47,187 nucleotides of DNA from Bacteroidales bacterium UBA1035 (lineage in GTDB: Bacteria; Bacteroidota; Bacteroidia; Bacteroidales; Dysgonomonadaceae), in assembly GCA_002316835.1 (NCBI GenBank), contig DCEG01000007.1:1-47187 (forward strand). The letters run 5' to 3'. A model generated the notes under the pieces. That model had not been told where the DNA came from. It ran no database searches and worked only from the letters and a program-made list of their open reading frames with translations. The translations under genes were made by a program, and so were the position numbers. Below, in pieces: positions 44,033-47,187 of this stretch; within the stretch, counting starts at the first letter, position 1, and each line of letters opens with the position of its first letter.

Positions 44033-45439
44033 ATGAAAAAACTATTTTATTTATCAATTATTGCGACTGTTCTTTTTGCATCCTGCAATACAGGTACGCA
44101 GAAAGGAAAAACAGCTGAAACTTATCAGCCAATTGAAACCGAGACGCCGGCCCGTCCTGCAGGGCAAAAGCATGTTTTGGGATTGACAACACCTAAAATG
44201 GATACTGTTCGTGTAGGTTTTATCGGATTAGGAATGCGCGGCCCGGGTGCTGTACAGAGATTTACTCATATTCCCGGAGCAAAAATTGTAGCATTGTGCG
44301 ATTTGTATCCCGAGCGTGTTGAAAAATCGCAAACCATCCTTGATAATGCCGGCGTACCGCGTGCCGCCGAGTACAGCGGGAGCGAAGATGCCTGGAAAGA
44401 GCTTTGCCAAAGAGATGATATTGATTTAGTTTATATTGCGACTGACTGGAAACGTCATGCTCCGATGATGATCTACGCAATGGAACAAGGTAAACATGTA
44501 GCTTGTGAGGTTCCAGCTGCCATGACAATGGAGGAGATATGGGATGTTATAAACACCGCAGAACGTACTCAAAAACATTGTATGCAACTTGAAAACTGTG
44601 TGTATGATTTCTTTGAATTAACTACTCTAAACATGGCTCAACAAGGCGTTTTAGGAGAAATCCTTTACGCGGAAGGCGCTTATATACATCAACTGGAAGA
44701 TTTTTGGGATTCCTATGAAAGCGACTGGCGCATGGAGTATAACAAAACACATAGAGGAGATATTTATGCGACGCACGGGATGGGCCCGGCTTGCCAGGTT
44801 CTAGATATCCATCGCGGTGACAAAATGAATTATCTGGTTGCCATGGACAGTAAACCGGTCAGTATTCCTGCTTATCTGAAAGAAAAGCGCGGCGAAGAAG
44901 TTTCCGATTTCAAAAACGGACAACACACCATGACATTTATTAAAACAGAAAACGGAAAAACCATTCATATTCAGCACGATGTCGCATCACCACGTCCTTA
45001 CAGCCGCATGTATCAAGTGCAAGGTACTAAAGGATTTGCCAATAAATACCCCAATCAAGGTTATGCCCTGAAAGCTGACGCCATTGAAGCAGGTAGCGTA
45101 CCCAATCTCGAAGACTTGTCTGCACACTCATATGTATCTGATGATGTAAAAAAAGCACTGATGGATAAATACAAACATCCGATTCATGTCGAACTCGAAG
45201 AAATCGCTAAAAAAGTAGGCGGGCACGGCGGGATGGACTTTATTATGGATTATCGTTTGGTTTACTGCCTGCAAAACGGTCTTCCACTCGATATGGATGT
45301 TTATGATTTAGCAGAATGGTGTAGTCTTGCTCCTCTGACAGCTTTATCACTTGATAACAACTCTGCTCCCGTTGCTATTCCCGACTTTACCCGTGGGCAC
45401 TGGAACGATGTGAAAGGGTTCAGACATGCGTTCAAATAA
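44033..45439 (+). CDS. GH109 alpha-N-acetylgalactosaminidase, lipoprotein
   Basis: A 468-residue protein with signal MKKLFYLSIIATVLFASC (lipidated Cys18), so it is periplasmic or on the cell surface. A Gfo/Idh/MocA fold follows: Rossmann motif VGFIGLGMRGPG (about 61-72) for tightly bound NAD, CEVPAAMTMEE, and the GH109 hallmark YATHGMGPACQVLDIHRGD in the substrate domain. GH109 enzymes cleave terminal alpha-linked GalNAc, including the blood group A determinant, by an NAD-dependent redox-elimination mechanism. It follows the fuc genes, and a GH110 gene starts 78 bp after its stop. Confidence 0.92.
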   Translation: MKKLFYLSIIATVLFASCNTGTQKGKTAETYQPIETETPARPAGQKHVLGLTTPKMDTVRVGFIGLGMRGPGAVQRFTHIPGAKIVALCDLYPERVEKSQTILDNAGVPRAAEYSGSEDAWKELCQRDDIDLVYIATDWKRHAPMMIYAMEQGKHVACEVPAAMTMEEIWDVINTAERTQKHCMQLENCVYDFFELTTLNMAQQGVLGEILYAEGAYIHQLEDFWDSYESDWRMEYNKTHRGDIYATHGMGPACQVLDIHRGDKMNYLVAMDSKPVSIPAYLKEKRGEEVSDFKNGQHTMTFIKTENGKTIHIQHDVASPRPYSRMYQVQGTKGFANKYPNQGYALKADAIEAGSVPNLEDLSAHSYVSDDVKKALMDKYKHPIHVELEEIAKKVGGHGGMDFIMDYRLVYCLQNGLPLDMDVYDLAEWCSLAPLTALSLDNNSAPVAIPDFTRGHWNDVKGFRHAFK

Positions 45440-45459
45440 AGGAGTGAAATTCAATTTTT

Positions 45460-45490
45460 CAAAGGGCTGTATAATTAATGCAGCCCTTTG
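45460..45490 (+). terminator. Inverted repeat between GH109 and GH110
   Basis: CAAAGGGCTG (45460-45469) and CAGCCCTTTG (45481-45490) form a perfect 10-bp stem around an 11-nt loop. No T-run follows, so it is a weak terminator or an mRNA-stabilising hairpin. Confidence 0.5.
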
Positions 45491-45500
45491 CGTTAGAAGC

Positions 45501-45508
45501 TATTTTTG
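45501..45508 (+). promoter_or_regulatory. Possible -7 box just before GH110
   Basis: TATTTTTG matches TAnnTTTG and ends 9 bp before the GH110 ATG at 45518. If it is used, the mRNA would have almost no leader. In AT-rich DNA the match may be chance. Confidence 0.3.
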
Positions 45509-45517
45509 CTAAATATT

Positions 45518-47187
45518 ATGGGAAATAAACTGCTACATCTATTATTTTACGTTCTTTTTGTGCTACTTTTCAGTTGCACCCCAAAAACGACTTTTACGCT
45601 TGACGTAAAACCCAACACAAAAGAAGATGCATCGCCGGCAGCGGTAAAACTCATTGAACAACTACAAGCGCGACAAAACACTGCACACGTTACGGTTACA
45701 TTCCCCAAAGGTCGTTACGATTTTTACCCCGACAGCGCTTTCGTACGCGAATATTACATCTCCAACCACGATCAGGACAACCCAAAAAGTGTAGGCTTCG
45801 CTTTAGAAAACCTGCAAAACGTAACCATTGACGGAGAAGGTTCCAAGTTGGTGTTTCATGGACGAATGATACCGTTTTCCTTGGTCAACTGCGAAAACGT
45901 TACACTGAAAAACTTTTCGGTGGATTTTGAGATTCCCGCTTTCAGGCAACTGAAAGTGCTGGAAGTGAATAAAGAAAAGAACGAAATGGTTGCTGAAATC
46001 TACCCGAAGGGGAATCATCGCATTGCTGATAACAAACTTTTCGCCGCAGGCGAGGGATACGAGAATCAGCTTTTTATGGCGATGGCTTTCCGCCCCGATA
46101 AACGACTTACATATGTTCGTCGCGACGTGGGTTTTAATCCCTCGACCATTATCGAAAGATCGCCCGATACTCTTGTGCTTAACGCATGGGATCAAATTCC
46201 GCTTTCATCTGTAGGCGAACGTTTCGCGTTGCGTTCGTGGCACCGCCCAACACCCGGAATTTTCGTGAGCGAATGTACCAATACCGTTCTCGAGAACGTG
46301 AAAGTGCACTATTCCGAGGGAATGGCTTTGTTGGCACAAATGAGCGAAAACATCACGTTGGATGGTTTTTCGGTTTGTCTGAAAGGTGATGACGACCCGC
46401 GCTATTTCACTACACAAGCCGATGCCACGCACTTTTCAGGTTGCAAAGGCGTGATAATCTCGAAAAACGGATTATACGAGGGAATGGCAGACGATGCCAT
46501 CAACGTTCACGGAACGTACCTGCGTGTAACCAGACGCCTGAGTGACCATACTTTACAGGCACAATATATGCACCCGCAAGCGTGGGGTTTCCTTTGGGGC
46601 GAAATAGGCGACAGCATACAGTTTATAGAAAGTGAAAAAATGGAATTGGTGGGCGATGCATTCATAACCACCATAAAAGAGATAAAAGCGATTGATAAAC
46701 CTACTGAATTTGGAGCAAAACAGTTCGAAATCACATTTTCCGATGCGCTTCCACAGGAAATTTCCGAAACGGGAAAATTCGGTATCGAAAACCTGACGTG
46801 GACACCCGAAGTAATTTTCTCCAACAACATTGTTCGCAACAATCGCGCCCGTGGCGCACTATTTAGCACTCCCAAACGGGTGATTTGCGAAAACAACACG
46901 TTCGATCATACGCACGGAACGGCCATTCTGCTTTGCGGCGATTGCAACGGCTGGTTCGAAACAGGAGCTTGCAAGGATGTTGTAATTAGAAACAACACAT
47001 TCATCAATGCGCTCACCGCGACTTATCAGTTTACCAATGCGGTAATTTCCATTTATCCCGAAATTCCCAATCTGAAAGACCAACAGGAGTTTTTCCATTC
47101 AGGTATCGTTATCGAGAACAACACTTTCGAGATGTTTGACCGTCCGCTCGTTTACGCCAAATCTACCGACGGGCTCATTTTCCGCAA
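45518..47187 (+). CDS. GH110 alpha-galactosidase, lipoprotein (3' end beyond window)
   Basis: Open from ATG 45518 to the window edge (556 codons, no stop). The missing C-terminus is probably 40-60 residues, from usual GH110 lengths. The signal MGNKLLHLLFYVLFVLLFSC ends in a lipobox (Cys20). The parallel beta-helix body contains YSEGMALLAQMSENITLDGF, TTQADATHFSGCKG and GLYEGMADDAINVHGTYL. This places Asp302, Asp325 and Asp326 as the likely catalytic carboxylates of this inverting family. GH110 enzymes remove alpha-1,3-galactose, with the branched blood group B structure as the classic substrate. It is paired with GH109 upstream. Confidence 0.92.
   Translation, partial: MGNKLLHLLFYVLFVLLFSCTPKTTFTLDVKPNTKEDASPAAVKLIEQLQARQNTAHVTVTFPKGRYDFYPDSAFVREYYISNHDQDNPKSVGFALENLQNVTIDGEGSKLVFHGRMIPFSLVNCENVTLKNFSVDFEIPAFRQLKVLEVNKEKNEMVAEIYPKGNHRIADNKLFAAGEGYENQLFMAMAFRPDKRLTYVRRDVGFNPSTIIERSPDTLVLNAWDQIPLSSVGERFALRSWHRPTPGIFVSECTNTVLENVKVHYSEGMALLAQMSENITLDGFSVCLKGDDDPRYFTTQADATHFSGCKGVIISKNGLYEGMADDAINVHGTYLRVTRRLSDHTLQAQYMHPQAWGFLWGEIGDSIQFIESEKMELVGDAFITTIKEIKAIDKPTEFGAKQFEITFSDALPQEISETGKFGIENLTWTPEVIFSNNIVRNNRARGALFSTPKRVICENNTFDHTHGTAILLCGDCNGWFETGACKDVVIRNNTFINALTATYQFTNAVISIYPEIPNLKDQQEFFHSGIVIENNTFEMFDRPLVYAKSTDGLIFR

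Noticed and set aside
1..47187. CRISPR arrays, prophage or integrase genes
   Set aside because: I see no regularly spaced direct repeats, phage structural proteins, integrase or transposase.

Overview
The window reads as a chromosomal segment of an anaerobic, saccharolytic member of the Bacteroidales (phylum Bacteroidota). Supporting signs are the TAnnTTTG -7 boxes ahead of many genes, the lack of Shine-Dalgarno sequences, several Bacteroidota-specific families (DUF4837, DUF4294, NigD-like, ExbB with a signal peptide) and an anaerobic sulfatase-maturase. A family such as Dysgonomonadaceae is plausible, but that is inference.

Region 1 (1-13.5 kb) is mostly housekeeping: TatD, tRNA-Ser(GGA), an ExbB/membrane protein/ExbD/ExbD operon, anaerobic sulfatase-maturase divergent from DoxX, the 4.5S SRP RNA (minus strand, outside any reading frame), peptidase T, GcvT, a flippase-like protein, an SDR, RlmN, a DUF4837 lipoprotein and PdxA. 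Region 2 (13.5-25.4 kb) is accessory: a gene-free 0.9 kb stretch, a GH51/GH43 arabinofuran pair, a terminator, a decayed GH2 3' end, an McrB/McrC-type defence pair, and an intact GH2 gene whose 3' end resembles the relic on the other side of mcrBC. Region 3 (25.4-38.5 kb) returns to core genes: YitT, LeuS, acyl-CoA synthetase, DUF4294, SulP, YgiQ, DUF302/DUF417, an AraC regulator and a NigD-like lipoprotein.

Region 4 (38.6 kb to the end) is the most coherent system. A broken GH95 alpha-L-fucosidase lies just before fucR-fucI-fucU-fucP, followed by lipoproteins of family GH109 (blood group A-type alpha-N-acetylgalactosaminidase) and GH110 (blood group B-type alpha-galactosidase, cut by the window end). 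Together they look like a locus for removing A and B caps from fucosylated host-type glycans and using the fucose. The H-cleaving fucosidase that would link the two steps is present only as a relic.

Main items for follow-up: the ABH-glycan/fucose locus with its dead GH95, the GH2 relic bracketing mcrBC, the multi-domain McrB, a dispersed intergenic repeat that runs into the rlmN and yitT 3' ends, and two inverted repeats that overlap -7 boxes.
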